This document shows, piece by piece, positions 1 to 8,384 of a stretch of DNA of 64,000 bases; positions within the stretch are counted from its first letter, which is position 1, and each line of letters opens with the position of its first letter. A program made the translations under genes and the position numbers. The DNA lies in the IMG/VR virus record IMGVR_UViG_3300035670_000124, positions 1 to 64,000 of that record, one strand, 5' to 3'. The notes below the pieces were generated by a model. The model saw only the letters and a program-made list of their open reading frames with translations, was not told where the DNA came from and ran no database searches. The DNA comes from a virus.

Positions 1-1
1 A

Positions 2-2713
2 ATGGCTTTAAAAATCCAAGGAAATGTCGTTCTTGATTATGATGGTGCTGGTTATTCCAGCACCAATATTGCCGTTGGTGCTGATGCTTTAGAGAATAAT
101 ACGACAGGACAATATAATACTGCTGTTGGTGCCCTTTCCTTATTTTCAAATACAATAGGAATCCATAACACTGCTGTTGGCTTGAGAGCACTGTATTTAA
201 ATACAACAGGAATACAAAATGCTTCTGTTGGTTCAGATTCACTACGATCAAACACGATAGGTATTGAAAACACGGCTCTTGGTTATCAAGCATTATATTC
301 AAACACAACAGGAAGTTATAATACGGCTGTTGGTCGTACAGCACTATTTTCAAATACAACAGGCACTAGAAATACTGCTATTGGTCGTTCTGCATTTTTT
401 ACAAATACAATTGGCCAATACAATACTGCTGTTGGTATGTTTGCCTTATATTCAAATACAACCGCAGATAGCAATACTGCTGTTGGATATCGGGCACTAT
501 ATTTAAATACAATAGGAATCCAAAACACTGCTGTTGGGTTTGATTCTTTATATTCAAACACAACAGGAACCAATAACACTGCTGTTGGTACGAATGCACT
601 ATATTCAAATACAATAGGAACCAGTCTTACTGCTGTTGGGGTTGCTGCACTATATTCAAATACTACAGGATTTGAAAATACTGCCCTTGGTCGTTCGGCA
701 TTATATTATAATACAACAGGAGTCCGCAATACTGCTGTTGGTATGCTTGCATTACAAACAAATACAGAAGGAATCGACAATACTGCTGTTGGTTGGAGAG
801 CACTATATTTAAATACAACAGGAAATTACAATGTTGCTGTTGGTATGAGTGCATTATATTCAAATACAACAGGAGTCCAAAATACTGCTGTTGGTGTTAA
901 TGCACTATATTTAAATACAATAGGAGCATATAATACTGCTGTTGGTGTTAATGCACTAAGATCAAATACAACAGGACAATACAATACTGCTGTTGGTGTG
1001 AGTGTACTATACTCAAACACAACGGGAACCCAAAATACTGCTGTTAGTTATCAGGCATTATATTATAATACAATAGGAAACTATAATACTGCTGTTGGGA
1101 ATGCTGCACTATTTTCAAATACAACAGGAAATTATAATACTGCTGTTGGTTTTAACGCTCTCTATCAAAATATAATAGGGCAATACAATACTGCTGTTGG
1201 ATATGAATCCTTACGATTTAACACGGCAGATAATAACACTTCTGTTGGATATCAATCACTATATTCAAATACAACTGGATATGAAAGTGTTGCTATTGGA
1301 TCATATGCATTATATTCAAATACAACTGGTATAAGAAGCATCGCAGTTGGATGGGGTGCATTGAGGTTTTCTACTGGAGCCGGAGAAAATATTGCTCTCG
1401 GTTATGCTACACTTTATAATACAACAACTGGCAATTTCAATGTTGTTGTAGGTAACGCTGCTGGATATGATAATACTTATGGATCGGTTAACACATTTCT
1501 TGGGCATAATACTGGTCGTGGAATAACAACTGGCAATTATAATACAATTGTAGGATCAAATGTAACGGGTCTTACATCTTCTCTATCTAACCATGTGATT
1601 ATTGCTGATGGCCAAGGTAATCGAAGAATAGTTGCTGATTCCTCCGGCAATGTTGGTATTGGCACATCCACTCCTTCTGGAAAATTACACATAGCAGGCA
1701 CTAGTGCAGAATATGTTTTCACATCAAATAGCACCTCTTTTTATAATACAACTTTTAATATGGACAATACTGGTCTAGATATAGGCCATAGTTCTGCATC
1801 AAGAAGCATAAACTTCTTGACAGCAAGCACCGATAGAATGACCATAACCGGAGATGGTAGGATTGGTGTTAATATTACTTCTCCATCTGTTTCTTATAGA
1901 TTTCATGTTGTTGGAGATACTATTGGTGGGGTACTTGCCTCATCGTCTAGCGGTATTGGGCTTTATGGCAGTTCTGATTCTAATTATGGTGTTAGAGGCG
2001 TGTCATCAACTACAACCGCTGTATATGGATCGTCCACCAGTGGCATAGGAACATATGGATTCTCAACAAATAGTTATGGTGTATATGGTCAGACCGATAG
2101 CACTGAAGCGGGTGTTTATGGAAGAACTAATGCAAGTGCAGGGTCTGGTGTGTATGCTTACAATTCCGTTTCTAATAAATATTGCCGTCTAGCATATTCT
2201 ACCACATATGGAGTTTATACTACAGGAGACATATATACATCTGGTGCATTGTCAAAAGGATCAGGTTCATTCAAGATTTCTCATCCGCTTCCTGAACTTT
2301 CAGAAACACACAATCTCGTTCATTCATTCGTTGAAGCACCAACAGCAGATAACATCTATCGTGGCAAAGTGCAACTAGAAAATGGTCAAGCAACAGTCAA
2401 TATAGACACTCATGTTGGTATGACCGAAGGAACTTTCTCTGCACTAAATGGAAACATTCAAGTATTCCTACAAAATGATTCAGGTTGGGATTTGGTTCGT
2501 GGATCAGTTTCCGACAACATTTTGACAATTATCTCACAGAACCAATCTTCAACAGACACAATTTCTTGGATGGTCATTGGTGAAAGACAAGATCAACACA
2601 TTCTTGATACACAATGGACTGACGAATTTGGCAGACCAATACTTGAACCATTGAAAGAACCAGAACCAGAACCAGATATTTCATTACCGGAGGTTTTAGA
2701 TGAAAACGGCTAA
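2..2713 (+). CDS. Repeat-rich tail fibre-like structural protein
   Basis: A 903-residue protein, probably part of a fibre. Roughly residues 25 to 485 are tandem 17-residue repeats of the form N-T-(T/I)-G-x-x-N-T-A-V-G-x-x-A-L-(Y/F)-(S/L), encoded by 51-bp DNA repeats; similar spacing is seen in trimeric beta-solenoid stalks. A G-N-V-G-I-G-T motif common in phage fibres follows near residue 555, then a Gly/Ser-rich beta section. The last 150 residues (from SFKISHPLPE) form a conserved-looking tip domain that ends in a Glu/Pro tail. No S74 chaperone motif is visible. The ATG at base 2 gives a plausible start, but the gene could begin before the window. It overlaps the next gene by 14 bases. Role inferred from composition and position next to neck genes; host receptor unknown. 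Confidence 0.7.
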   Translation: MALKIQGNVVLDYDGAGYSSTNIAVGADALENNTTGQYNTAVGALSLFSNTIGIHNTAVGLRALYLNTTGIQNASVGSDSLRSNTIGIENTALGYQALYSNTTGSYNTAVGRTALFSNTTGTRNTAIGRSAFFTNTIGQYNTAVGMFALYSNTTADSNTAVGYRALYLNTIGIQNTAVGFDSLYSNTTGTNNTAVGTNALYSNTIGTSLTAVGVAALYSNTTGFENTALGRSALYYNTTGVRNTAVGMLALQTNTEGIDNTAVGWRALYLNTTGNYNVAVGMSALYSNTTGVQNTAVGVNALYLNTIGAYNTAVGVNALRSNTTGQYNTAVGVSVLYSNTTGTQNTAVSYQALYYNTIGNYNTAVGNAALFSNTTGNYNTAVGFNALYQNIIGQYNTAVGYESLRFNTADNNTSVGYQSLYSNTTGYESVAIGSYALYSNTTGIRSIAVGWGALRFSTGAGENIALGYATLYNTTTGNFNVVVGNAAGYDNTYGSVNTFLGHNTGRGITTGNYNTIVGSNVTGLTSSLSNHVIIADGQGNRRIVADSSGNVGIGTSTPSGKLHIAGTSAEYVFTSNSTSFYNTTFNMDNTGLDIGHSSASRSINFLTASTDRMTITGDGRIGVNITSPSVSYRFHVVGDTIGGVLASSSSGIGLYGSSDSNYGVRGVSSTTTAVYGSSTSGIGTYGFSTNSYGVYGQTDSTEAGVYGRTNASAGSGVYAYNSVSNKYCRLAYSTTYGVYTTGDIYTSGALSKGSGSFKISHPLPELSETHNLVHSFVEAPTADNIYRGKVQLENGQATVNIDTHVGMTEGTFSALNGNIQVFLQNDSGWDLVRGSVSDNILTIISQNQSSTDTISWMVIGERQDQHILDTQWTDEFGRPILEPLKEPEPEPDISLPEVLDENG

Positions 2714-3143
2714 ATATGCAAATGAACAAAACACTAAAATCATATTGACATATAGTGGAAAATCAACTGAAGTTCCGGTTAATGTTAATAATGCAGTATA
2801 TAATAAAATTATAAGTGATGGTATTGAAATTGGACCTTATGAACCAGTTGTCACATCAACTATTCCAATTTCAATAACTCGTCGTCAATGTGCAATCGAA
2901 TTAAGAGAAAGAGGGCTAATAACAGACCAAGAAGCATTAAATATGACAAAATATGGCGATATCCCTTCTATAGTAGAACAGGTATTTGCTCAAATGAGTG
3001 CTGATGATAGAATCAAAGCAGAAACAGATTTTGCAGCAAATACTTATATGAGAAGCAATCCACTGTTGATTTTTATCATGACTCAAGCAGGTAGTTCAGA
3101 GGAAGAAATTGATCAATTCTTCAAAGATGCTTCAGAAAGGTAA
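2700..3143 (+). CDS. Small conserved phage protein, possibly fibre-associated
   Basis: A 147-residue protein with a good Shine-Dalgarno (GGAGG, 2689-2693). It starts inside the end of the fibre gene, so the two are translationally coupled. The N-terminal half is beta-rich. The C-terminal half, from TRRQCAIELRERGLI through MRSNPLLIFI, resembles a helical module that ends many small phage proteins lying beside fibre genes. I do not know its function; an accessory or assembly factor for the upstream fibre is the most economical guess. Confidence 0.5.
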   Translation: MKTAKYANEQNTKIILTYSGKSTEVPVNVNNAVYNKIISDGIEIGPYEPVVTSTIPISITRRQCAIELRERGLITDQEALNMTKYGDIPSIVEQVFAQMSADDRIKAETDFAANTYMRSNPLLIFIMTQAGSSEEEIDQFFKDASER

Positions 3144-3146
3144 TAC

Positions 3147-3890
3147 ATGGCTATACCTACCACTAGGCAACAACATATAGACTGGTGTCTTCGTCAACTT
3201 GGTCATCCTGTATTAGAAATTAATGTGGATGATGACCAAGTTGATGATGCTGTAGATGCTGCATTACAATACTTTCAGGACTTTCATTTTGATGCTGTTG
3301 AAAGATGGTATCTCAAGCATCAAGTCACGGCTGAGGATAAGACTAATCAATATATTCCTATTACAGACAACATTATTGGTGTAACTAGAATATTTCCAGT
3401 AGGATCAACAAATGCATCTGTAAATATGTTCGATCTAAGATACCAACTTAGATTACACGAACTATATGACTTCACTTCAACATCATATGTGAATTATGTC
3501 CTAACTCAGCAACACATCAGAACACTTGATATGTTGTTCTCCGGTGAGATTCCAATTAGATTTAACAGACATTCCAATAAGTTATATTTGGATTGGGACT
3601 GGAATAATGACATTGAAGCCGGTGAATATATTATCATTGAAGGGTATATTATCCTAGATCCAAATAATTACACCGATGTTTGGAACGATAGACTACTAAA
3701 AAGACTGACCACTGCATATATCAAAAGACAGTGGGGAAACAATATGAAGAAGTTTCAGGGTATGCAGTTACCCGGTGGAATCCAGATGAATGGACAACAG
3801 ATTTTCAATGAGGCAATTCAAGAAATTCAAGAGATTGAGCAATTGATTCGTGATACTCATGAAGAACCACCACAATTTTATCTAGGGTGA
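3147..3890 (+). CDS. 13: Neck protein gp13
   Basis: A 247-residue head-completion/neck protein like T4 gp13, which with gp14 closes the portal after packaging so that the tail can attach. The N-terminal signature INVDDDQVDDAVDAALQYF, followed by DFHFDAVE and YLKHQV, is typical of T4-like gp13 proteins. It is shorter than T4 gp13 (about 309 residues). The neighbours agree: gp14 and gp15 follow, although an endonuclease gene now separates 13 from 14. Confidence 0.85.
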   Translation: MAIPTTRQQHIDWCLRQLGHPVLEINVDDDQVDDAVDAALQYFQDFHFDAVERWYLKHQVTAEDKTNQYIPITDNIIGVTRIFPVGSTNASVNMFDLRYQLRLHELYDFTSTSYVNYVLTQQHIRTLDMLFSGEIPIRFNRHSNKLYLDWDWNNDIEAGEYIIIEGYIILDPNNYTDVWNDRLLKRLTTAYIKRQWGNNMKKFQGMQLPGGIQMNGQQIFNEAIQEIQEIEQLIRDTHEEPPQFYLG

Positions 3891-3903
3891 CACACTCGTT
3901 TTA

Positions 3904-3944
3904 TATAAATATAATCATAACCATTGTCATAGGAGGTTATGATG
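3904..3944 (+). promoter_or_regulatory. Late promoter and start-occluding hairpin of a homing endonuclease gene
   Basis: A perfect T4 late box TATAAATA lies at 3904-3911. Just downstream is a perfect 9-bp inverted repeat, ATCATAACC (3914-3922) with GGTTATGAT (3935-3943). The right arm covers part of the AGGAGGT Shine-Dalgarno and both candidate ATG codons (3939, 3942). Read-through RNA would fold and hide the start; RNA begun from the late box would start within the left arm and escape. This mirrors the control described for T4 I-TevI. Confidence 0.75.
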
Positions 3945-4625
3945 GAAAAAGAAGGTTTTATTTATATCTGGTTTGATAAGAAGCGTAAGATGTACTATAT
4001 TGGTTGCCATTGGGGAACATTAAATGACGGTTATATTTGTTCTTCTAATAGAATGCGTGATGCTTATCGTAGAAGACCTAATGACTTCAAAAGAAGAATC
4101 TTGAGCAAAAATATAGAAAAACATAATCTACTATCAGAAGAACATAAATGGTTGTCTTTGATATCAGAAGAAGAATTAGGTAAAAAATACTATAATTTAT
4201 ATACAACCAATACTTCACTAAAACTCGCTTGGGCGGCAAATAAAGGTAGAAAACAACCTGAAGAAGAAAAGGCTAAAAGGGTCAAATCTAACACAGGCAA
4301 GAAAAGAACAGAGGAAACCAAACAAAAAATACGAGAATCTTGGTCCGATGAACGAAGAAATAAGGCAAGTGATTTGATTTCTGGAAAAAACAATTATTTC
4401 TATGGTAAAAAACTTACTGGTGATAAAAATGGTTTTTATGGAAAGAAGCACGACCCTGAACTCAAAAAGAAAATGAACGCCAAAACAAGTGCTACAATGA
4501 AAGGCAAACCACCAAATAATGCTGAGTGGATGAGAGGAACTTTCTGGTGGAACAATGGAAAGATAAATAAAAGAAGTAAAGATTGTCCTGGTAAGGATTG
4601 GACAAAAGGAAAAGTAAAAGGATAA
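3939..4625 (+). CDS. GIY-YIG homing endonuclease with NUMOD3 repeats
   Basis: A 228-residue free-standing endonuclease inserted between genes 13 and 14. Residues 6-60 carry the GIY-YIG fold (FIYIWFDKKRKMYYIGCHWG, then an Arg-rich helix with RRPNDFKRRIL). The rest is basic and holds NUMOD3-type DNA-binding repeats, such as NYFYGKKLTGDKNGFYGKK. Such genes spread by cutting endonuclease-free alleles. The late promoter and hairpin at 3904-3944 probably restrict its expression. Its 3' end (AAAGGA, 4616-4621) supplies the ribosome-binding site of gene 14. Confidence 0.88.
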   Translation: MMEKEGFIYIWFDKKRKMYYIGCHWGTLNDGYICSSNRMRDAYRRRPNDFKRRILSKNIEKHNLLSEEHKWLSLISEEELGKKYYNLYTTNTSLKLAWAANKGRKQPEEEKAKRVKSNTGKKRTEETKQKIRESWSDERRNKASDLISGKNNYFYGKKLTGDKNGFYGKKHDPELKKKMNAKTSATMKGKPPNNAEWMRGTFWWNNGKINKRSKDCPGKDWTKGKVKG

Positions 4626-4629
4626 TCAA

Positions 4630-5502
4630 TTGGCGGTTTCTCATTATTTTCACAACTACGCAGCAACAAAGATTAATGAAATCAGACTCTATGAGGATGT
4701 TCTTGTAGAGTCTATCAAGATTATGGGACACGATGTTTTTTATCTACCAAGAGAAGATTTTGATGAAAACGATCCTATCTTTGGTGAAAACATTCACTCA
4801 AGATTTGAGCGTGCTTATCAAATGGAAATGTATCTGGCGAATGTTGAAGGTTGGGAAGGTGATGGTGATTTCTTCTCCAAGTTTGGACTTGAGATTCGTG
4901 ATAACACAAACATCATTTTAGCCAAAAGAACTTTTGATAAGTATATGCCAACAACAGTAACTAAAAGACCAAGAGAAGGTGATCTTCTCTTTGTTCCTGT
5001 TATGAATAAAATATTTGAAATCAAGTATGTTGAAGAAGAGCTACTATTCTTCACCAGAGGATATCCATATCCATATATCTACGAATTAAGATGTGAAGCC
5101 TTCCGTTATGCCAATGAGACAATTGCTACTGGTGTTGAAAGAATAGATGAGATCGAAAAGCAGTCATCATATAACATTGAACTTGTTGTTAATGGTGAAG
5201 GTGATTATCACATAGATGAAATCGTGTATCAAGGTGCAAATCTTGCTTATGCAGTCTCCGAAGCCAAAGTTTCCGATTGGAATGGTATAGACAATAAACT
5301 GTATCTATACGCAACAAATGGAACCTTTGAAGCATCAAAAGGTAATGTTATAGGCGTATCATCAAATACATCTATGTCTATTAGTACCGTTGATACTATG
5401 GGAGATCATGTATATTATGATCTATTCAATAACAAAGACATTCAATCTGAAGCCAATAATTATATTGACTTGAGTGAGCGAAATCCATTTGGCGAACCTT
5501 GA
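4630..5502 (+). CDS. 14: Neck protein gp14
   Basis: A 290-residue neck protein like T4 gp14 (256 residues), partner of gp13 at the head-tail junction. Its N-terminal sequence (VSHYFHNYAATKINEIRLYE, then ESIKIMGHDVFYLPRE) is characteristic, with DPIFGE and a long beta-rich middle. The start is TTG at 4630, placed after AAAGGA at the very end of the endonuclease gene; no in-frame ATG gives the conserved N-terminus. The TTG may be a side effect of the insertion. Confidence 0.85.
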   Translation: MAVSHYFHNYAATKINEIRLYEDVLVESIKIMGHDVFYLPREDFDENDPIFGENIHSRFERAYQMEMYLANVEGWEGDGDFFSKFGLEIRDNTNIILAKRTFDKYMPTTVTKRPREGDLLFVPVMNKIFEIKYVEEELLFFTRGYPYPYIYELRCEAFRYANETIATGVERIDEIEKQSSYNIELVVNGEGDYHIDEIVYQGANLAYAVSEAKVSDWNGIDNKLYLYATNGTFEASKGNVIGVSSNTSMSISTVDTMGDHVYYDLFNNKDIQSEANNYIDLSERNPFGEP

Positions 5503-5546
5503 AACGGCCGGTTTTATAAGTAACACCAATTACAGGAGTCTGTGTC

Positions 5547-6560
5547 ACGTTAAGTAACGCACATTTTTATTACAAACTACTTAGAAAATATGTAATCATC
5601 ATGGGTAATATGTTTGATAACATTACCCTTGTTAGATACGACGCTTCTGATGTAGAAACCAAGAGAATTAAAGTTCCTTTGATATATGGTCCCAAAGATA
5701 AGTTTGTAACCAGAATTGAAACTGATCCAGACCTCTTAAAAGATGTTGGATTGATACTACCAAGAATGTCATTTGAACTGACTAATTTCTCATATGATGC
5801 TTCTAGGAAACAGAACTCTCTACTAAGAGTTGCTAAAGGTGATAATGCATCAAGAGTATCATCAGGTTATATGGGCGTTCCATATGATTTCAACTTTGAA
5901 CTGAATATCTATGCCAAGACAATTGATGATGGTAATCATATCATGGAGCAGATATTACCATACTTCAATCCAGATTATACAGTTACTATTACACCAGTTG
6001 CCGAACTTGGTTTTCTCAAAGATATACCAATCATATTGAATAATGTGACACAGAACATTCAGTATGAGGGTAATTATGATTCTGTAAGATATGTATATTT
6101 TACGCTGACTTTTACACTCAAGGGATATTTCTTTGGACCAATTTCTACACCAAAGATTATTCGCAAAGCAATTGCCAATATCTTTAATGACCCATCACTT
6201 GTTCGTGGTAATGTGATTAGAATGAACCTTGCTAATACTGGCAACGGTATGTTTAAGACAGGTGATATAATCTATCAAGGTAATACATATGAAACTGCAA
6301 CGGCATACGGCTTTGTGAATGAATGGAGCAATACTAACTATAGACTTGTTGTTGGTGGTGCTCAAGGAAATTTCAATGTGAATAATACAATTCGTGCAGT
6401 AACTACGAATGCTAATTATGTGATAGCATCATTTGACGCTACACCACTAAAACTTGTCAAGATTACTGTAGAGCCCGATCCAATTGATGCTGAACCAGAA
6501 GATGATTATGGATACTCTACAACAATTGAAGAATATCCAAATATAGCGAGTGATGAATAA
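5547..6560 (+). CDS. 15: Tail completion/sheath-stabilising protein gp15, probable ACG start
   Basis: A homologue of T4 gp15, the hexameric ring that caps the tail sheath and tube and joins them to the neck. The signature is NMFDNITLVRYD, KVPLIYGPKDKF and EQILPYFNPDYTVTITP. The first ATG (5601) would give 319 residues but drops the conserved N-terminal helix. The same frame is open back to 5520 and encodes HFYYKLLRKYVIIMGNMF, matching T4 YFYNSSFRRYATLMGDLF. The only well-placed start is ACG at 5547, eight bases after AGGAG (5534-5538), giving 337 residues. That start is inference; the extended reading frame is directly visible. Confidence 0.8.
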   Translation, partial: TLSNAHFYYKLLRKYVIIMGNMFDNITLVRYDASDVETKRIKVPLIYGPKDKFVTRIETDPDLLKDVGLILPRMSFELTNFSYDASRKQNSLLRVAKGDNASRVSSGYMGVPYDFNFELNIYAKTIDDGNHIMEQILPYFNPDYTVTITPVAELGFLKDIPIILNNVTQNIQYEGNYDSVRYVYFTLTFTLKGYFFGPISTPKIIRKAIANIFNDPSLVRGNVIRMNLANTGNGMFKTGDIIYQGNTYETATAYGFVNEWSNTNYRLVVGGAQGNFNVNNTIRAVTTNANYVIASFDATPLKLVKITVEPDPIDAEPEDDYGYSTTIEEYPNIASDE

Positions 6561-6976
6561 TGAATAAAAAATTAACAGATGCCTTGGGTATTGAACCAGT
6601 AGCACCAAAGCAGGAAATACTTGAACCTGTGCGACAGGAAATACTTGAACCTACACAGACAAATGATGCTGAAGCAGATTACAACTTAGCCAGACAAACT
6701 TTTAGAAACTTAATTCAACAAGGTAATCTGGCAATGGAAGATATGAAGGAGTTGGCAAGACAGAGTGAAAGTCCTCGGGCATACGAAGTATTTGCGACAA
6801 TGATGAAAACAATTTCAGAAACAACCAAAGATTTATATGCTCTACAAAAGACTACCAAAGAATTAAAAGAAGTGAGTAATAAGACACCTCAAGGTGATAT
6901 TACAGTAGAAAAGGCAGTCTTCTGCGGAACTACTGCCGACTTATTGAAAATGATAAAGTCGAAAGAAGATAAATAA
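6560..6976 (+). CDS. 16: Terminase small subunit gp16
   Basis: A 138-residue homologue of T4 gp16 (164 residues), which binds concatemeric DNA and stimulates the gp17 motor. The core YNLARQTFRNLIQQG, with MKELARQSESPRAYEVFATM and a coiled coil to about residue 110, is typical of T4-like small terminases. Near residues 16-35 a short EILEP segment is duplicated. It overlaps gene 15 by one base. Gene 17 follows only after an endonuclease gene, two small genes and a tailspike gene, unlike T4 where 16 and 17 are adjacent. Confidence 0.85.
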   Translation: MNKKLTDALGIEPVAPKQEILEPVRQEILEPTQTNDAEADYNLARQTFRNLIQQGNLAMEDMKELARQSESPRAYEVFATMMKTISETTKDLYALQKTTKELKEVSNKTPQGDITVEKAVFCGTTADLLKMIKSKEDK

Positions 6977-7049
6977 AATATGGCCCGCGAGATTGCCGTC
7001 TCCGACCATTCTAACACCTATACTGGAGGTATCAGCATGATTATTTATC
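6968..7049 (+). promoter_or_regulatory. Late-promoter-like box forming an inverted repeat with the endonuclease start
   Basis: GATAAATAA (6968-6976), a 7/8 match to the late box TATAAATA, is an exact inverted repeat of TTATTTATC (7041-7049), which is codons 2-5 of the endonuclease gene that starts at ATG 7037. The loop is 64 bases. RNA started at the box would lack the left arm. The layout matches the leader at 28082-28164. Confidence 0.55.
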
Positions 7050-7642
7050 AATCAACATTAGAATATTATGTATATGCTTATATTAGAGAAGACTATACAC
7101 CATATTATATAGGTAAAGGTAAAGGCAAGCGAGCATGGTCTAGTCATAATTCTCAAAAAATAAGAAGACCGAAAAATAAAAATCACATTATTATCGTTGA
7201 GGAAAATTTAACTGAAATAGGAGCATTAGCACTAGAGAGAAGGTTGATACGATGGTATGGGCGTAAAGATAATGGAACAGGTATTTTAAGAAATAGAACT
7301 GATGGTGGCGACGGGATATCTGGATTTAAATTTAATGAAAATCAGTTGAAAAAAATAAGCGATGGGCACAAAGGACAGATTCCTTGGAACAAGGGAAAGA
7401 AAGGTCTTCAAATAGCATGGAACAAAGGCAAAAAATATTCTGAAGATACTAAGAAAAAAATATCAGAGAGTAAAAGAAATCCCAGTATAGAAACAAGAAG
7501 AAAACTCTCAGAGGCAAACTTAGGCAAAAAATATTCTAAAGAAGTAAATTCGAAAAAAGGAAATTATTTTAGAGGAAAATTAAGACCCGAACATTCGGAA
7601 AAAATGAGAGAATATTGGAAGAAAATCAAGGAAGAAAAATGA
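7037..7642 (+). CDS. GIY-YIG homing endonuclease with NUMOD3 repeats
   Basis: A 201-residue free-standing endonuclease. The GIY-YIG core is [20 protein letters not shown], followed by [20 protein letters not shown] with the catalytic Glu and then [13 protein letters not shown]3-like repeats ([18 protein letters not shown]) and a basic tail follow. ATG 7037 is preferred because GGAGGT sits at 7025-7030; an in-frame ATG at 6980 would add 19 residues that do not fit the family. It is a close paralogue of the gene at 28152. The stop overlaps the next start (ATGA). Confidence 0.87.
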   Translation: MIIYQSTLEYYVYAYIREDYTPYYIGKGKGKRAWSSHNSQKIRRPKNKNHIIIVEENLTEIGALALERRLIRWYGRKDNGTGILRNRTDGGDGISGFKFNENQLKKISDGHKGQIPWNKGKKGLQIAWNKGKKYSEDTKKKISESKRNPSIETRRKLSEANLGKKYSKEVNSKKGNYFRGKLRPEHSEKMREYWKKIKEEK

Positions 7643-8148
7643 AAACATTCAAGCAATACTTAGAAGAAGCAGGTAAAGGCCCACCAAAATATATGAAAGT
7701 TAAATCAGGTTCTGGTACACATGCCGTAGTAAGACCAAACGGGACAGAAGTAAGTTATGTTCATAATCCCAAACCAACTGAAGTGAAAAAAAGTGGAAAA
7801 GTTGAGGTAGGTAATGAAGAAGATACTGAAAACATAGAAAATTTGAAATCTAAGAGAGGTGAAATAACAAGACATTCTGCATGGATTCATCCAAACGGAG
7901 TTGTCGTATTCAAGGGCGAAAAAATATCTCATGGTGGAATAAGAAAATTGATTAACGACCAGAAACCCGAGCATTCTATACCTGAAGATGCTATTCCTGC
8001 CACAATTCATAAGCCACCAAGTAATGAATCCCATAAACCTACGGTAATAACACCGCATAGAGAAATTAGTAATGATGAGAAAAGAATGATATTGGACCAT
8101 CCTCATCTAAAAATATTTGGAAATTTTGATGTGAAAAAGGAAGATTAA
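7639..8148 (+). CDS. Putative internal head protein with capsid-targeting-like N-terminus
   Basis: A 169-residue protein of unknown fold. The N-terminus [12 protein letters not shown] resembles the capsid-targeting sequence of T4 internal proteins (MKTYQEFIAEA), with an L-E-E/A site fitting the gp21 protease rule (L/I)xE. The rest is hydrophilic with a Gly/Lys-rich start and a segment [23 protein letters not shown] 7639 is chosen because it restores this N-terminus and overlaps the endonuclease stop; an ATG at 7615 lies inside that gene without a ribosome-binding site. Packaging into the head is inferred only from the N-terminus and location. Confidence 0.55.
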   Translation: MKTFKQYLEEAGKGPPKYMKVKSGSGTHAVVRPNGTEVSYVHNPKPTEVKKSGKVEVGNEEDTENIENLKSKRGEITRHSAWIHPNGVVVFKGEKISHGGIRKLINDQKPEHSIPEDAIPATIHKPPSNESHKPTVITPHREISNDEKRMILDHPHLKIFGNFDVKKED

Positions 8149-8375
8149 TGAAATCATTCAAAGAGTTTCTAAACAAACCAGTATCTTCGGTTGATGAATT
8201 AGCCAAGAAACATAATGTTGATGTAAAACAAATCAAAAAGCAGCTTGAAATGGGAATTAAGGTAGAAGGAGAACATTCTACCAATGAAAAGGTTGCTCGT
8301 AGAATTGCCCTTGCTCATATCGGTGAAGACCCTAAGTATTATAATAAACTAAATACTATAGAACGTAAAAAATAA
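8148..8375 (+). CDS. DUF5661-like small protein
   Basis: A 75-residue protein that overlaps the previous gene by one base (TAATG). The pattern ELAKKHNVDVKQIKKQLEMGIKVEGEHSTNEKVARRIALAHIGEDPKYYNKL matches the small DUF5661 family, whose hallmark is a Gly-x-x-Val-Glu-x-Glu-His followed by a helix and a P-x-Y-Y motif. Family function is unknown. The first residues, MKSFKEFL, resemble the capsid-targeting start of its neighbour but lack an (L/I)xE site, so its packaging is uncertain. Confidence 0.6.
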   Translation: MKSFKEFLNKPVSSVDELAKKHNVDVKQIKKQLEMGIKVEGEHSTNEKVARRIALAHIGEDPKYYNKLNTIERKK

Positions 8376-8384
8376 AGGTAAAAA

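Noticed and set aside
75-1460. CRISPR-like array in the repeat region
   Set aside because: Repeats are contiguous, in frame and code for a periodic protein; there are no unique spacers.
52-1507. Minus-strand reading frames inside the fibre repeats
   Set aside because: They are mirror images of the 51-bp repeats, show low-complexity repeats of their own, and lack ribosome-binding sites.
6980-7036. ATG 6980 as start of the GIY-YIG gene
   Set aside because: No Shine-Dalgarno, and the extra 19 residues do not fit the family; ATG 7037 has GGAGGT.
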